Shown here: one piece after another, positions 37,805 through 47,403 of the stretch | How the letters are laid out: every line of letters begins with the position of its first letter | Position numbering within the stretch: position 1 is the stretch's first letter | Source: Luteibacter anthropi | GTDB lineage: Bacteria; Pseudomonadota; Gammaproteobacteria; Xanthomonadales; Rhodanobacteraceae | Length of the DNA: 64,000 nucleotides | Assembly (NCBI RefSeq): GCF_011759365.1 | Contig: NZ_JAARLZ010000002.1 | Coordinates: 434,001 to 498,000, forward strand | Direction: 5' to 3' | Made by a program: the position numbers and the translations under genes | Notes under the pieces: model-generated | The model's input: only the letters and a program-made list of their open reading frames with translations | Told to the model about the DNA's origin: nothing | Database searches by the model: none

Positions 37805-39013
37805 ATGAGCAAGCAAGTGCAAGACGCCTACATCGTCGCCGCCACCCGCACCCCGGTAGGCAAGGCGCCGCGCGGCGTGTTCCGCAACACCCGTCCCGAC
37901 GACCTGCTCGCCCACGTCATCCGTGCCGTGATGGAACAGGCCCCGGGCATCGACCCGGCCATGATCGGCGACGCCATCATCGGCTGCGCCATGCCGGAAG
38001 CCGAGCAAGGCATGAACGTGGCACGCATCGGCGTGCTGCTGGCCGGCCTGCCCGAGCAGGTGCCGGGCGTCACCATCAACCGCTTCTGCTCGTCGGGCGT
38101 GCAGGCCATCGCCATGGCCGCCGACCGCATCCGCCTGGGCGAAGCCGACCTGATGCTGGCCGGCGGCACCGAGACGATGAGCATGGTGCCGATGATGGGA
38201 TACAAGGTGGCGATGAACCCCGCCATCTTCGAGAACGACGAAAACCGCGCCATCGCCTTCGGCATGGGCATCACCGCCGAGAAGGTGGCCGAGCGCTGGA
38301 AGGTCAGCCGCGAGGATCAGGACGCCTTCGCCCTGCAGTCGCACCAGCGTGCGCTGGCGGCCATCCAGGCCGGCGAGTTCAAGGATGAGATCACCCCGTT
38401 CCAGCTCGACGACCGCTACCCGGATCTCAAGAACCGCACGGTGAAGGAAGACCGCCGCATCATCTCCATCGATGAAGGCCCGCGCGCCGACACCTCGCTG
38501 GAAGTGCTCGGCAAGCTGCGACCGGTATTCCGCAACGGCCAGTTCGGCGGCTCGGTCACGGCGGGCAACTCCTCGCAGATGTCCGACGGCGCAGGCGCGC
38601 TGCTGCTGGCCAGCGAAAAGGCCATCAAGGACTACGGCCTCACCCCGATCGCCCGCTTCGTGGGCTTCTCGGTGGCGGGTGTGGCCCCGGACATCATGGG
38701 CATCGGTCCGAAGGAAGCGATTCCGAAGGCACTGAAGCAGACCGGCATCCGCCAGGACCAGCTCGACTGGATCGAACTCAACGAAGCCTTCGCGGCCCAG
38801 GCGCTCGCCGTCATCCGTGATCTCGGCCTCGATCCGTCCAAGGTGAATCCGCTGGGCGGCGCCATCGCCCTCGGTCACCCGCTGGGTGCCACGGGCGCCA
38901 TCCGCGCCGCTACGCTGATCCACGGCCTGCGCCGTCGCAAGCAGAAGTACGGCATGGTGACGATGTGCATCGGCACCGGCATGGGTGCGGCAGGCGTCTT
39001 CGAAGCCCTGTAA
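37805..39013 (+). CDS. fadA: Acetyl-CoA C-acyltransferase (3-ketoacyl-CoA thiolase)
   Basis: 402 aa thiolase catalysing the last step of beta-oxidation, cleaving 3-ketoacyl-CoA to acetyl-CoA. The acylated Cys is in NRFCSSGVQA (about 95), the catalytic His in GHPLGATGAI, and the second Cys in CIGTGMGAAG. It is co-directional with the fadN-type gene. A pair of dispersed repeats follows directly after the stop. Confidence 0.95.
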   Translation: MSKQVQDAYIVAATRTPVGKAPRGVFRNTRPDDLLAHVIRAVMEQAPGIDPAMIGDAIIGCAMPEAEQGMNVARIGVLLAGLPEQVPGVTINRFCSSGVQAIAMAADRIRLGEADLMLAGGTETMSMVPMMGYKVAMNPAIFENDENRAIAFGMGITAEKVAERWKVSREDQDAFALQSHQRALAAIQAGEFKDEITPFQLDDRYPDLKNRTVKEDRRIISIDEGPRADTSLEVLGKLRPVFRNGQFGGSVTAGNSSQMSDGAGALLLASEKAIKDYGLTPIARFVGFSVAGVAPDIMGIGPKEAIPKALKQTGIRQDQLDWIELNEAFAAQALAVIRDLGLDPSKVNPLGGAIALGHPLGATGAIRAATLIHGLRRRKQKYGMVTMCIGTGMGAAGVFEAL

Positions 39014-39019
39014 CCTTTT

Positions 39020-39085
39020 GTAGGAGCGCGCCTGCGCGCGACCGGTTTTCGCGCCACACCCGGTCGCGCGCAGGCGCGCTCCTAC
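39020..39085. repeat. Dispersed GTAGGAGCGCGC repeat, inverted pair
   Basis: Forward copy 39020-39043 and reverse copy 39062-39085 with an 18-bp spacer, forming one long hairpin. It acts as a likely transcription barrier after fadA and ends 14 bp before the start of the MBL gene. Confidence 0.88.
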
Positions 39086-39099
39086 AAATGAGGGATTTC

Positions 39100-40023
39100 A
39101 TGCACGGCATCCATACCATCGACACCGGCTTCGGCCGCCCTTCCTTCGACGCGGCCTATCTCGTCGTCGAACGCGGGCGCGGGGCCTTTATCGACAGCGG
39201 CACATCGCATTCCGTGCCACGGCTTCTCGATGCGGCCGACAAGGCCGGCCTGCAGCCCGCCGATATCGACTGGGTGATCCTCACCCATGTGCACCTGGAT
39301 CACGCAGGCGGTGCGGGTGAGCTGATGCGGCACCTGCCGAATGCCAGGCTCGCAGTGCATCCGCGCGGCGCAAGACACATGATCGATCCGTCGATTCTGA
39401 TTGCCGGTGCCACGGCCGTGTATGGCGAGGCAGCCATGCGCCGCGATTACGGCGATATCGTGCCGGTGCCCGAAGACCGCGTCGTGGAAGCTACCGACGG
39501 CTTCGTGGTGGACCTGGCTGGCCGCGCCCTGCTCTGCATCGACGCACCGGGCCACGCAAGGCACCACATTGCCATCCACGACGAACGCGCCAACGCGTTC
39601 TTCACCGGCGATGTCTTCGGCCTGTCCTATCGCGAACTGGATACGGCAAAAGGGCCGTTCATCCTGCCCACCACATCTCCCGTGCAGTTCGATCCCGACG
39701 AGGCGCATGCTTCCATCGATCGCATGCTCCGCTACAAGCCGGAAGCCATGTACCTCACCCATTACGGCCGCGTGGAAGACGTGCGCCGGCTGGCGACCAA
39801 CCTGCACGAGCAGATCGACGCGATGGTGGCAATGGCGCGTCGTCATGCAGGGGATGCGGATCGGGAAGCGCTGATGGCGGAAGATTTCCGGGCGCTTTAC
39901 GTGCGCCGCGCACTGGCGCATGGCGTGAGCCTGCCGCCGGAGGAGATCGCAAAGCTGCTGAAAATCGACATCCGGCTGAATGCGCAAGGCGTCGCTGTCT
40001 GGCTAGGCAAGCGCCAGCACTAA
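39100..40023 (+). CDS. MBL-fold metallo-hydrolase
   Basis: 307 aa. The metal-binding THVHLDHAGG motif (HxHxDH) is present, followed by later His (PGHARHH, Asp in FTGDVFG and His in LTHYGR). I chose the second ATG because GAGGG lies 5-6 nt before it. The family is broad (lactonases, glyoxalase II, arylsulfatase-like) and the substrate is unknown. The start context lies against the end of the dispersed repeat, so its transcript must begin in or before the repeat or within fadA read-through. Confidence 0.85.
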   Translation: MHGIHTIDTGFGRPSFDAAYLVVERGRGAFIDSGTSHSVPRLLDAADKAGLQPADIDWVILTHVHLDHAGGAGELMRHLPNARLAVHPRGARHMIDPSILIAGATAVYGEAAMRRDYGDIVPVPEDRVVEATDGFVVDLAGRALLCIDAPGHARHHIAIHDERANAFFTGDVFGLSYRELDTAKGPFILPTTSPVQFDPDEAHASIDRMLRYKPEAMYLTHYGRVEDVRRLATNLHEQIDAMVAMARRHAGDADREALMAEDFRALYVRRALAHGVSLPPEEIAKLLKIDIRLNAQGVAVWLGKRQH

Positions 40024-40043
40024 ACCCAGTTGCCAATCCCCCT

Positions 40044-40142
40044 GTAGGAGCGCGCCTTGCGCGCGACAGGCCCGATGAAACGACAACGAAGGGGTTGGCC
40101 TTTTCCGCCATAGCCACGGTCGCGCGCAAGGCGCGCTCCTAC
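40044..40142. repeat. Dispersed GTAGGAGCGCGC repeat, inverted pair
   Basis: Forward copy 40044-40068 and reverse copy 40118-40142 around 49 bp, between the convergent MBL and FAD-oxidoreductase genes. It probably also works as a bidirectional transcription stop. Confidence 0.88.
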
Positions 40143-40150
40143 AAGGGTGG

Positions 40151-41425
40151 CTAGCCCTCCAGGCGGGATTTCATCCAGTCGGCGAATTCGTATTTCCAGT
40201 ACATGCCCTGCGCGGCGAGATAGCCGAAGGGCTTGTGCACCGGGTCGAGGCCGAATCCGGCGTAGGCATCCAGTTGCGAATCGCCCGAGGCAATGGCGTC
40301 TGCCAGTGCCTCGCCGGCAGCGCATGTGGGCGCCAGGCCATGACCGCCGAACGCCTGGGCATACCACAGGCCGTTACCATGCGTGCCGATCTGCGGCATC
40401 TCGTGGCGCGCATAACTCATAAGGCCCGACCACGCATGCTCTACCTTCACGCCCTTCAGCGACGGAAATACCTTGAGCAGATCCCGTGTAAGCAACCGCT
40501 GCACACCATGCGCCGAACGGTCGCGAATAGAGATGCGCCCGCCCCACAGCAGGCGGGTATCGTTGAGCGGCCGGTAATAGTCGAAGGCAAACCGCGTGTC
40601 ATAGATCGCCGCGCGCGTCCGCAGGCATTCCGACAGGCGATTCCCCAGCGGCTCGGTCACCATCACATACGTGGCAATGGGCAGGATCGACCGATCGATA
40701 CGGCGATCAAGGCCGGCCAGGTAACCGCCACAGGCCAGCACCACCTGAGGCGTTTCGATCTCGGCATCGCCCACGCGAAGCACCCAGCGCGCTCCGCGCC
40801 GCTCCAGCATCCGCACCCGCGAATGCTCGTGAATGGTGACACCCGCCGCCTCGGCCACGCGCGCCAGTCCCCGCGCATAGGCCAGCGGGTCGATATGCAG
40901 CGCGTTCCGCTCATACAGGCCGTCGTGATAGCGCTTGCTGTGCACGAACTCATGCATCGCACCGGCGGGAATCCACTGCCAGTCGACGTCGTAATGCTCC
41001 GCCAGCAACCGCTGCCTGTCGCGAAGCACGCGCCCGTCGCGGAACCAGTTCGCCCACACGACGCCTGCGTCCACCATGTCGCAATCGATGGACAGCGACA
41101 CGATACGCTCACGGATCAGGTTCACGGCGTCCACGGTGCGGGCGTGCAGCGCCCTCGCCCGCTCCGCGCCGATGCGATCCAGTAGCGCCTGCTCGCCCAG
41201 CGAATAGCCCGCAAACACGAAGCCACCGTTGCGCCCGGACGCACCGAAGCCGATGGTTTTGGCTTCCAGCAGCACGACGTCGCGCACGCCTCGCGCTGCC
41301 AGGCCCAGCACCGTGTTCAGCCCGGCAAATCCCCCGCCCACGACGACCACCGCGGCTTCGCGCCGCCCCTGGGGGGCCGGGCGGGAGGCGGGTTCGGGGG
41401 CGCTGGCGTGGTACCACGACGCCAT
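40151..41425 (-). CDS. FAD-dependent amine/amino-acid oxidoreductase (DadA/PuuB type)
   Basis: 424 aa from MASWYHAS, with GGAA 8 nt upstream. The FAD site [21 protein letters not shown] lies at about 26-46, followed by [10 protein letters not shown], the segment typical of glycine/gamma-glutamylputrescine-type oxidases. The C-terminal FAD motif [14 protein letters not shown] and [13 protein letters not shown] complete the fold. It probably deaminates an amine or D-amino acid; the substrate is unclear. It is divergent from the 3-hydroxyanthranilate dioxygenase. Confidence 0.85.
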   Translation of the reverse strand: MASWYHASAPEPASRPAPQGRREAAVVVVGGGFAGLNTVLGLAARGVRDVVLLEAKTIGFGASGRNGGFVFAGYSLGEQALLDRIGAERARALHARTVDAVNLIRERIVSLSIDCDMVDAGVVWANWFRDGRVLRDRQRLLAEHYDVDWQWIPAGAMHEFVHSKRYHDGLYERNALHIDPLAYARGLARVAEAAGVTIHEHSRVRMLERRGARWVLRVGDAEIETPQVVLACGGYLAGLDRRIDRSILPIATYVMVTEPLGNRLSECLRTRAAIYDTRFAFDYYRPLNDTRLLWGGRISIRDRSAHGVQRLLTRDLLKVFPSLKGVKVEHAWSGLMSYARHEMPQIGTHGNGLWYAQAFGGHGLAPTCAAGEALADAIASGDSQLDAYAGFGLDPVHKPFGYLAAQGMYWKYEFADWMKSRLEG

Positions 41426-41581
41426 GGGGGTTCCATTGCAGGAGGGAGTTATCCTTGTACGACACGGACGTGCGCGCCGGAAGCCCCTTGCGCGAGGCCG
41501 GTCATACCGCCTACAGCCTCGCCCGCTCGCTGCGGCCGGCCCGGGAGTATCATCGGCGGACGTTTCCACGAAGCCGCCTGC

Positions 41582-42103
41582 ATGAGCCTGCTACCACCCA
41601 TCGACCTCAAGCGCTGGATCGACGAACACCGCGCCCTGCTCAAGCCTCCGGTCGGCAACAAGTGCATCGTGGATGGCGACTTCATCATCATGATCGTCGG
41701 CGGCCCCAATGCGCGCACCGACTATCACTACGATGAAGGCCCGGAATTCTTCTACCAGCTCGAAGGCGAGATGGTGCTGAAGGTGCAGGACAACGGCACG
41801 GCTCGCGATATTCCGATCCGTGCCGGCGAAATCTTCTACCTGCCCGCACGCGTGCCGCATTCGCCGCAACGCATGCCCGACTCCATCGGCCTGGTCGTCG
41901 AGCGCCGCCGTATTGCCGGTGAGCGCGACGGCCTGCTGTGGTTCTGCGAGAACTGCAATACGAAGCTATTTGAAGCGTATTTCGTGCTGGACAGCATCGA
42001 AAGCGATTTTCCGCCGGTATTCGAGCGCTTCTATCGCTCGCTCGAAGCCCGCACCTGCAAGCAGTGCGGCACCGTGCACCCCGCCCCCGCGAAATACGCC
42101 TGA
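41582..42103 (+). CDS. nbaC: 3-hydroxyanthranilate 3,4-dioxygenase
   Basis: 173 aa cupin enzyme of the kynurenine pathway, opening 3-hydroxyanthranilate to the quinolinate precursor. The Fe ligands lie in [16 protein letters not shown] (His51, Glu57) and in ARVPHSPQR (His95), with Arg47 in NARTDYH. The C-terminal second metal site has CENC and CKQC, as in the long bacterial form. No other kynurenine gene is in the window. Confidence 0.93.
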   Translation: MSLLPPIDLKRWIDEHRALLKPPVGNKCIVDGDFIIMIVGGPNARTDYHYDEGPEFFYQLEGEMVLKVQDNGTARDIPIRAGEIFYLPARVPHSPQRMPDSIGLVVERRRIAGERDGLLWFCENCNTKLFEAYFVLDSIESDFPPVFERFYRSLEARTCKQCGTVHPAPAKYA

Positions 42104-42105
42104 CT

Positions 42106-42172
42106 GTAGGAGCGTGCTTGCGCGCGACCAGGGGTTGCGAAAATCCCGGTCGCGCGCAAGGCGCGCTCCTAC
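42106..42172. repeat. Dispersed GTAGGAGCGCGC repeat, inverted pair
   Basis: Forward copy (slightly degenerate, AGCGTGCTTG) from 42106 and reverse copy 42148-42172, between convergent genes. Confidence 0.85.
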
Positions 42173-42200
42173 AACGCAGCTGCCCCTCCGCCGTCGCGCA

Positions 42201-42749
42201 CTACCCCTTTTGGGTGGCGAGCCATTTACGAGCCATGCGGCGCAGCGACTCATCTGCCGTCACGTCGCCGGCAGTAGCTTTGATCGATCGCCATTCCAGC
42301 GCCAGCGATTCCTCGTTGGCCTCGAAAACCTCCGAGCCACGAGTCACCACGACGTAGCGCACGTCGAAGTGCCAGTGCTCCGGCTCGTGGCCGCGCTGCG
42401 GAATCCGGTGTGCGTCGATATCGAAGATGTCCGGCAGCACGGCGAGATCGCGCAACCCCGTCTCCTCTTCCGCCTCGCGCAAGGCGACATGCGCCAGATC
42501 TGCATCACCATCGGCATGCCCGCCCGGCTGCAGCCAGCGCTGCAGCTTGCGATGGTGCATCAGCAGCACGCGCTCGCCATCGGCGCTCACCAGCCAGGCG
42601 GAACCTGTGAAGTGACCTTCGAGGGTCTCACGGTGAAAAGGACGCTCTTTCGTGGCAAGCCAGTCGCTGAACCGCGAGGTATCGGGCTCGTCCGGCCAGC
42701 GTGAAGCGTAGTGATGGAAGGCCTGGGCCAGGGCATTAACTGACGTCAT
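42201..42749 (-). CDS. Nudix hydrolase
   Basis: 182 aa. The C-terminal half of the Nudix box (REAEEETGL) is canonical and should bind Mg2+, while the Glu of the first part (GX5E) is replaced, reading GHADGDAD. The variant occurs in some active family members. Such enzymes hydrolyse nucleoside diphosphate derivatives. Substrate not predictable. Convergent with the dioxygenase gene. Confidence 0.82.
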   Translation of the reverse strand: MTSVNALAQAFHHYASRWPDEPDTSRFSDWLATKERPFHRETLEGHFTGSAWLVSADGERVLLMHHRKLQRWLQPGGHADGDADLAHVALREAEEETGLRDLAVLPDIFDIDAHRIPQRGHEPEHWHFDVRYVVVTRGSEVFEANEESLALEWRSIKATAGDVTADESLRRMARKWLATQKG

Positions 42750-42906
42750 GACGGATATCGCTGAAATCCAGCCGCAAATATTCGCACGATTTTTCAGACT
42801 AGTCCGATATTCAGCGCCATGGCGTGCTCCCTAGGATGGAATCCGACACGCCACAAGGCGTATCGCCCCATCCAGCAGTCCGACTGCACCACGCAAGGAA
42901 ACGCGA

Positions 42907-43872
42907 ATGCCGCCTTCCCTCATTGCCCGCGCCGTGCCGGCGGGCGCCCTGGCGCTCGCCGTCGTTTCGGCTCCAGCGATCGCCTCCAGCACCGCCAACT
43001 TTACCGGCCCGCTGGTTACGCCGGCCGTCAACACCCTGCCGCAAGGGGTGTTCAACATCGAGCCCTATCTCATCCACTCCAACCTGCGCGGCAGCTACGA
43101 CGACACGGGCGGCCGCCATACATCGCACCCGAAGTTCCGCCAGTGGCAGATCGCCGTGCCCATGACCTACGGCATCACGGATGCCTTTGGCATCCAGGTC
43201 ACCCCCACCGCCGCACGCACCTCCGGTGGTGGTAGCCACACCGACGGCCTGCGCATCGGCGACACCAACGTTCGTCTGCAACAGCGCCTGCTGGGGCCAG
43301 CCGCCGACGGCACTGGCACCATTCTCGCCGTCGCCCTTGCGCGCAACATCACCTCCGGCAAGTACCACAGGCTCGACACCAATCCGCTCAATGGCACCGG
43401 CAGCGGCGCGGCTCGCACCGTGTTTACCGTGGGCGCACAGCGCCTCTACTGGCTCGACGACGGCCAGGCGCTGCGTTGGCGCAGCCAGGTGGCCTGGAGC
43501 CCTTCGCCCGACCGCATTCGCATACGCGATGCGAGCGTGTACGGTACCGGCGCCGGATTCCGCGGTCACGCCACGCCGGGCCAGATGTGGAACGCCACCC
43601 TGGCTGCCGAGTACGCACTGGATACCCGCTGGGTGCTCGTGGGCGAAGCCATCTGGAACCGGACCGGCACGGTGCGCGTGCGTGGCAGCGCGGGCAATGG
43701 AACGGCGGTGGATCGCCGCCTGCCGTTCGCCAGCTCGTTCAGTCTGGCGCCTGCGGTCGAATACCACTTCAACGCCAGCATCGGTCTTATCGCCGGTGTG
43801 CAGTTCACCGTGGCCGGGCGAAACGTTACCGATTACGTAGCGCCGCAGGCCGCCCTGAACATGGTTTTCTGA
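42907..43872 (+). CDS. Outer-membrane beta-barrel-like protein
   Basis: 321 aa with a signal peptide ending near APAIAS and alternating hydrophobic/polar strands throughout, ending in NMVF. A C-terminal Phe is the BAM recognition residue of outer-membrane barrels. The layout resembles the MetA-pathway/phenol-degradation transporter type (PF13557). A transport or porin role is probable, but the substrate is unknown. Confidence 0.72.
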   Translation: MPPSLIARAVPAGALALAVVSAPAIASSTANFTGPLVTPAVNTLPQGVFNIEPYLIHSNLRGSYDDTGGRHTSHPKFRQWQIAVPMTYGITDAFGIQVTPTAARTSGGGSHTDGLRIGDTNVRLQQRLLGPAADGTGTILAVALARNITSGKYHRLDTNPLNGTGSGAARTVFTVGAQRLYWLDDGQALRWRSQVAWSPSPDRIRIRDASVYGTGAGFRGHATPGQMWNATLAAEYALDTRWVLVGEAIWNRTGTVRVRGSAGNGTAVDRRLPFASSFSLAPAVEYHFNASIGLIAGVQFTVAGRNVTDYVAPQAALNMVF

Positions 43873-44085
43873 GCACCAACGAACATTCATGCACAACCGC
43901 CGCAAGTCATGGTCGCCGCGTCACCGCCTCGTGCAAGGCATTGGTATGCCTCGCATTGCAGCTTGTACCGCCAAGCCCCGCTGGGCTATGGTGCGGAGCC
44001 GACGCTCTGGGGCAGCGGCGTGCCCACCGTGCAAAACGCGGCGGTCCCAACAAAAAAAGCAATATTCCGGCTGTAGGGGAGACAC

Positions 44086-45573
44086 ATGCTGAAACACCTT
44101 TTTGCGACGCATCCGATCGAGGCGGCGCCGCACGTAGATGCTGGTGAACATATCGATACGGGTGCGCACGGAGGCGACCTCAAACGCGTGCTTACCGCGC
44201 GTCACCTCATCCTTCTCGGTATCGGCGCCGTCATCGGTGCGGGTATCTTCGTCATTACCGGACAGGCCGCCGCTCTGCATGCCGGCCCCGCCCTGGTCAT
44301 CAGCTTCATCATCGCCGCCTTCGCCTGCGCCCTGGCCGGACTGTGCTACGCCGAGTTCGCCGCCATGCTTCCGGTCTCCGGTAGCGCCTACTCTTATTCT
44401 TATGCCACGCTCGGCGAGTTTGTCGCCTGGTTCGTCGGCTGGAACCTGGTCCTCGAATACCTCTTCGCCGCCGCCACCGTCGCCGCGGGCTGGTCGGGCT
44501 ACGTCAACGAACTGCTGGGCCTTATCGGCCAGATGATCGGCAGCAACGTCACGCTGCCTGCCGAGCTGGCATCGGCCCCGTTCCAGTTCGTCAATGGCCA
44601 CATCCAGGCCACCGGCACGCTCATCAACCTGCCTGCCGTGATCATCATCGCCGCGCTGTCCGGCCTGTGCTACGTCGGCATCACCCAGTCGGCCTTCGTC
44701 AACTCGATCATCGTGGCGATCAAGGTCACCGTGATCCTGCTGTTCCTGGCCTTCGCCATCCGCCTGGTCAATCCGGAAAACTGGCACCCGTTCATTCCGC
44801 CGCAGGAAGGTGAAGGCGTGTTCGGATGGAGTGGCATCTTCCGTGCCGCCACCATCGTGTTCTTCTCCTACGTGGGCTTCGACGCCGTGTCGACCGCCGC
44901 CGGTGAAGCGAAGAACCCGCAGCGCGACATGCCCATCGGCATTCTCGGCTCGCTGGCCATCTGCACGGTGCTGTACATCGCCGTGGCGCTGGTGCTCACC
45001 GGCATCGCCCCGTTCCGCATGCTGAACACGCCGGAGCCGGTCGCCACCGCGCTGGGCCTGTATCCGCAGCTCTCGTGGCTGAAGACCATCGTGGTGCTTG
45101 GCGCCATCACCGGCCTGTCGTCGGTGATCCTGGTCATGCTCATGGGCCTGCCGCGCATCTTCTTTTCCATGGCACGTGACGGCCTGCTGCCGCCGGTGCT
45201 GGCGAAGGTGCATCCGCGCTTCCGCACGCCGTACATCGGCTCGGTGATCGTCGGCGTGGCCGCGGCTGCCATGGCCGGCCTGTTCCCGGTGAGCGTGCTG
45301 GGCGAACTGGTATCCATGGGCACCCTGCTCGCCTTCGCCACGGTCTGCCTGGGCGTGCTGATCCTTCGCTACACCCGCCCGGATCTCAAGCGCAGCTTCC
45401 GCGTGCCGCTCGTGTGGCCCATCTGCATCCTCGGCGCCATCTCCTGCGTCTACCTGTTCTGGCAGGCCTTCGAGGAGCACTGGCGCCTCATGGTCGGCTG
45501 GATCGTCATCGGTCAGCTGATCTACTTCGGTTACGGCTACGCGCACAGCAAGCTGCGCAAGTCGCTGGGCTGA
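44086..45573 (+). CDS. APC-family amino-acid permease (basic)
   Basis: 495 aa with about 12 hydrophobic segments. The N-terminal GIGAVIGAGIFVITG and FAAMLPVSGSAYSYSYATLGE motifs are those of the cationic amino-acid transporter (CAT) subgroup of the APC superfamily. The ATG follows GGGGAG. It is a close relative of the next gene. Substrate is probably an amino acid; the exact one cannot be told. Confidence 0.9.
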   Translation: MLKHLFATHPIEAAPHVDAGEHIDTGAHGGDLKRVLTARHLILLGIGAVIGAGIFVITGQAAALHAGPALVISFIIAAFACALAGLCYAEFAAMLPVSGSAYSYSYATLGEFVAWFVGWNLVLEYLFAAATVAAGWSGYVNELLGLIGQMIGSNVTLPAELASAPFQFVNGHIQATGTLINLPAVIIIAALSGLCYVGITQSAFVNSIIVAIKVTVILLFLAFAIRLVNPENWHPFIPPQEGEGVFGWSGIFRAATIVFFSYVGFDAVSTAAGEAKNPQRDMPIGILGSLAICTVLYIAVALVLTGIAPFRMLNTPEPVATALGLYPQLSWLKTIVVLGAITGLSSVILVMLMGLPRIFFSMARDGLLPPVLAKVHPRFRTPYIGSVIVGVAAAAMAGLFPVSVLGELVSMGTLLAFATVCLGVLILRYTRPDLKRSFRVPLVWPICILGAISCVYLFWQAFEEHWRLMVGWIVIGQLIYFGYGYAHSKLRKSLG

Positions 45574-45589
45574 GGTCGCTCTTCCTGTC

Positions 45590-45614
45590 GGGGCCGGCGG
45601 AATCCGCCGGCCCC
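45590..45614 (+). terminator. Hairpin terminator between the two permease genes
   Basis: GGGGCCGGCGG (45590-45600) pairs with CCGCCGGCCCC (45604-45614) around a 3-nt loop and is followed by TCTCATTT. It is a strong stem with a short, interrupted T-tract, so termination may be incomplete. Confidence 0.6.
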
Positions 45615-45661
45615 TCTCATTTGCCGGTATCCTTTGCCGCTTTTCTTAATTCAGGCCGTCC

Positions 45662-47101
45662 ATGCTCGATCAGCTGCTCGCCAAGAAATCACCTCAAGCC
45701 GAACCCGACGACGCGCACGGCCCGGCCCTGCGACGCACCCTCGGTCCGTGGGGCCTCACCGCCCTCGGCATCGGTGCGGTGATCGGCGGCGGCATCTTCG
45801 TCATCACGGGCGTGGCGGCAGCCGAGCACGCCGGACCGGCGATCATCCTGTCCTTCGTCATCGCGGCGATCTGCAGCGTGTTCACCGCGCTGTGCTACGC
45901 AGAGTTTGCCTCGCTGATTCCCGTTTCGGGCAGCGCCTATTCCTATGCCTATGCCACGCTCGGTGAAGGGGCCGCCTGGTTCATCGGCTGGAACCTCATT
46001 CTCGAATACGGCGTATCCGCGTCCGCGGTGGCCGTGAGCTGGACGGGCTACTTCGTCAGCCTGCTCGACCATGTCGGCATCCACATCCCGCCCGCACTCA
46101 CCAATGCGCCACTCGACTTCGTCGACGGCCATCTGGTAACCACCGGCGCGCTGTTCAACCTGCCTGCCGTCGGCATCACCCTCGCCCTCACCTGGCTCTG
46201 CTACGTGGGTATCCGCGAATCCGCCGGACTGAACATGGCGATGGTGCTGCTGAAGACCGCGCTCATCATCGTGGTGATCGTGGTCGGCGCCAGCCACATC
46301 GACACCTCGCACTGGCATCCGTTCATCCCCGAAAACCAGGGCGGTGACAAGTACGGCTGGCCGGGCATCCTGCGCGGCGCCTCCATGGTGTTCTTCGCCT
46401 ATATCGGATTCGAAGCCACTTCCACGGCGGCTCAGGAATCCAAGAACCCACAGCGCGACATGCCTATCGGTACGCTGGCCTCGCTGGGTATCTGCACGGT
46501 GCTGTATATCGCCATGGCGGCGGTGCTTACCGGCCTCGTGCCGTTCAGCGAACTGGACACTGCCGAGCCGGTCGTCACCGCCATCCGCAACCATCCGGAA
46601 CTGAGCTGGTTGCGTGGCATCGTGGAAGTCGGCGCACTCATCGGCCTGTCGTCGGTGGTGCTGGTGATGATCATCGCGCAGCCGCGCATCTTCATGATCA
46701 TGGGCCGCGACGGTCTCATGCCGAAAGTGTTCACCACGATCCACCCGAAGTACCGCACGCCACACATCAACACCGTCATCACCGGACTTGGCATCGCACT
46801 GCTCGCTGCCGTGTTCCCGTTGAACCTGCTCGGTGACCTCACCTCGATGGGCACGCTCGTCGCGTTCTGCGCCGTGTGCATCGGTGTGTTGATCCTGCGA
46901 CGCTCCGCACCCGATGTGCCGCGTTCGTTCCGCGTCCCGTTTGCGCCGATCACCTGCACGCTCGGTGTGCTGAGCTGCCTGTTCCTTCTTTACTCGATGG
47001 GTGTGCGCAACTGGGTGTTGATGGGTGTGTGGACGGTCGTCGGCATCATCGTCTACTTCGCTTACAGCTACCGCCACAGCCGCCTTCGCCAGCCCCGTTG
47101 A
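45662..47101 (+). CDS. APC-family amino-acid permease, paralogue
   Basis: 479 aa with the same 12-segment plan as the upstream permease; the N-terminal GIGAVIGGGIFVITGVAA and FASLIPVSGSAYSYAYATLGE blocks align directly. The two probably arose by tandem duplication and have since diverged at the ends. Substrate unresolved. Confidence 0.9.
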   Translation: MLDQLLAKKSPQAEPDDAHGPALRRTLGPWGLTALGIGAVIGGGIFVITGVAAAEHAGPAIILSFVIAAICSVFTALCYAEFASLIPVSGSAYSYAYATLGEGAAWFIGWNLILEYGVSASAVAVSWTGYFVSLLDHVGIHIPPALTNAPLDFVDGHLVTTGALFNLPAVGITLALTWLCYVGIRESAGLNMAMVLLKTALIIVVIVVGASHIDTSHWHPFIPENQGGDKYGWPGILRGASMVFFAYIGFEATSTAAQESKNPQRDMPIGTLASLGICTVLYIAMAAVLTGLVPFSELDTAEPVVTAIRNHPELSWLRGIVEVGALIGLSSVVLVMIIAQPRIFMIMGRDGLMPKVFTTIHPKYRTPHINTVITGLGIALLAAVFPLNLLGDLTSMGTLVAFCAVCIGVLILRRSAPDVPRSFRVPFAPITCTLGVLSCLFLLYSMGVRNWVLMGVWTVVGIIVYFAYSYRHSRLRQPR

Positions 47102-47164
47102 GGGCTGTTTCCGGGGCGTGACAACGATTTCGTTAAAATTCTGGAAAGTTATGGCAAGCAACTG

Positions 47165-47187
47165 ATTTATCTAGCTAATAGATAAAT
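47165..47187. promoter_or_regulatory. AT-rich perfect inverted repeat
   Basis: ATTTATCTA-GCTAA-TAGATAAAT, a perfect 9-bp palindrome in an otherwise G+C-rich genome. It has no T-tract suited to a terminator. It could be a regulator operator or the promoter region of the adjacent candidate small RNA. Confidence 0.45.
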
Positions 47188-47189
47188 TT

Positions 47190-47390
47190 TAGCCTGCCGT
47201 TTAACTGCCATTGGCCGGTCATGCTTCGAGGGGAGTATGATCCCCGTTCCGAGGGTAAATCACTTGGCAGTGGGCCCCGGATTGCCGCCCAGTGCGTCAG
47301 GCGGGTCAGCTCCTCGGCCTGGCGCGCTTGGGCTGCATTTTGATCGTCCCAACAGAAAGGCCAGCCTCGTCGGCTGGCCTTCATGTTTTT
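47190..47390 (+). ncRNA. Candidate small RNA ending in a terminator
   Basis: About 200 nt with no gene on either strand that I can support, ending in the 10-bp hairpin AAGGCCAGCC/GGCTGGCCTT (47357-47381) followed by a TTTTT run on the plus strand. It sits downstream of an AT-rich palindrome, and a second internal stem (GGGGAGTATGATCCCC) is visible at about 47231-47246. The permease transcript could also end here, so this is only a candidate. Confidence 0.35.
47357..47390 (+). terminator. Rho-independent terminator
   Basis: A 10-bp G+C-rich stem (47357-47366 with 47372-47381) with a 5-nt loop is followed by CATGTTTTT on the plus strand. Read on the minus strand it would follow the HiPIP gene but lacks a T-run there. 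Confidence 0.75.
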
Positions 47391-47403
47391 ACCCGGACTG
47401 AAT

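Noticed and set aside
35398-37812. 804-aa open frame antisense to the fadN-type gene
   Set aside because: Same effect: the sense gene has all dehydrogenase and hydratase motifs, while the antisense translation has no domain.
43921-45546. 541-aa open frame antisense to the first permease
   Set aside because: Opposite a clear 12-segment transporter; translation is rich in His, Asp, Gly and Glu without structure.
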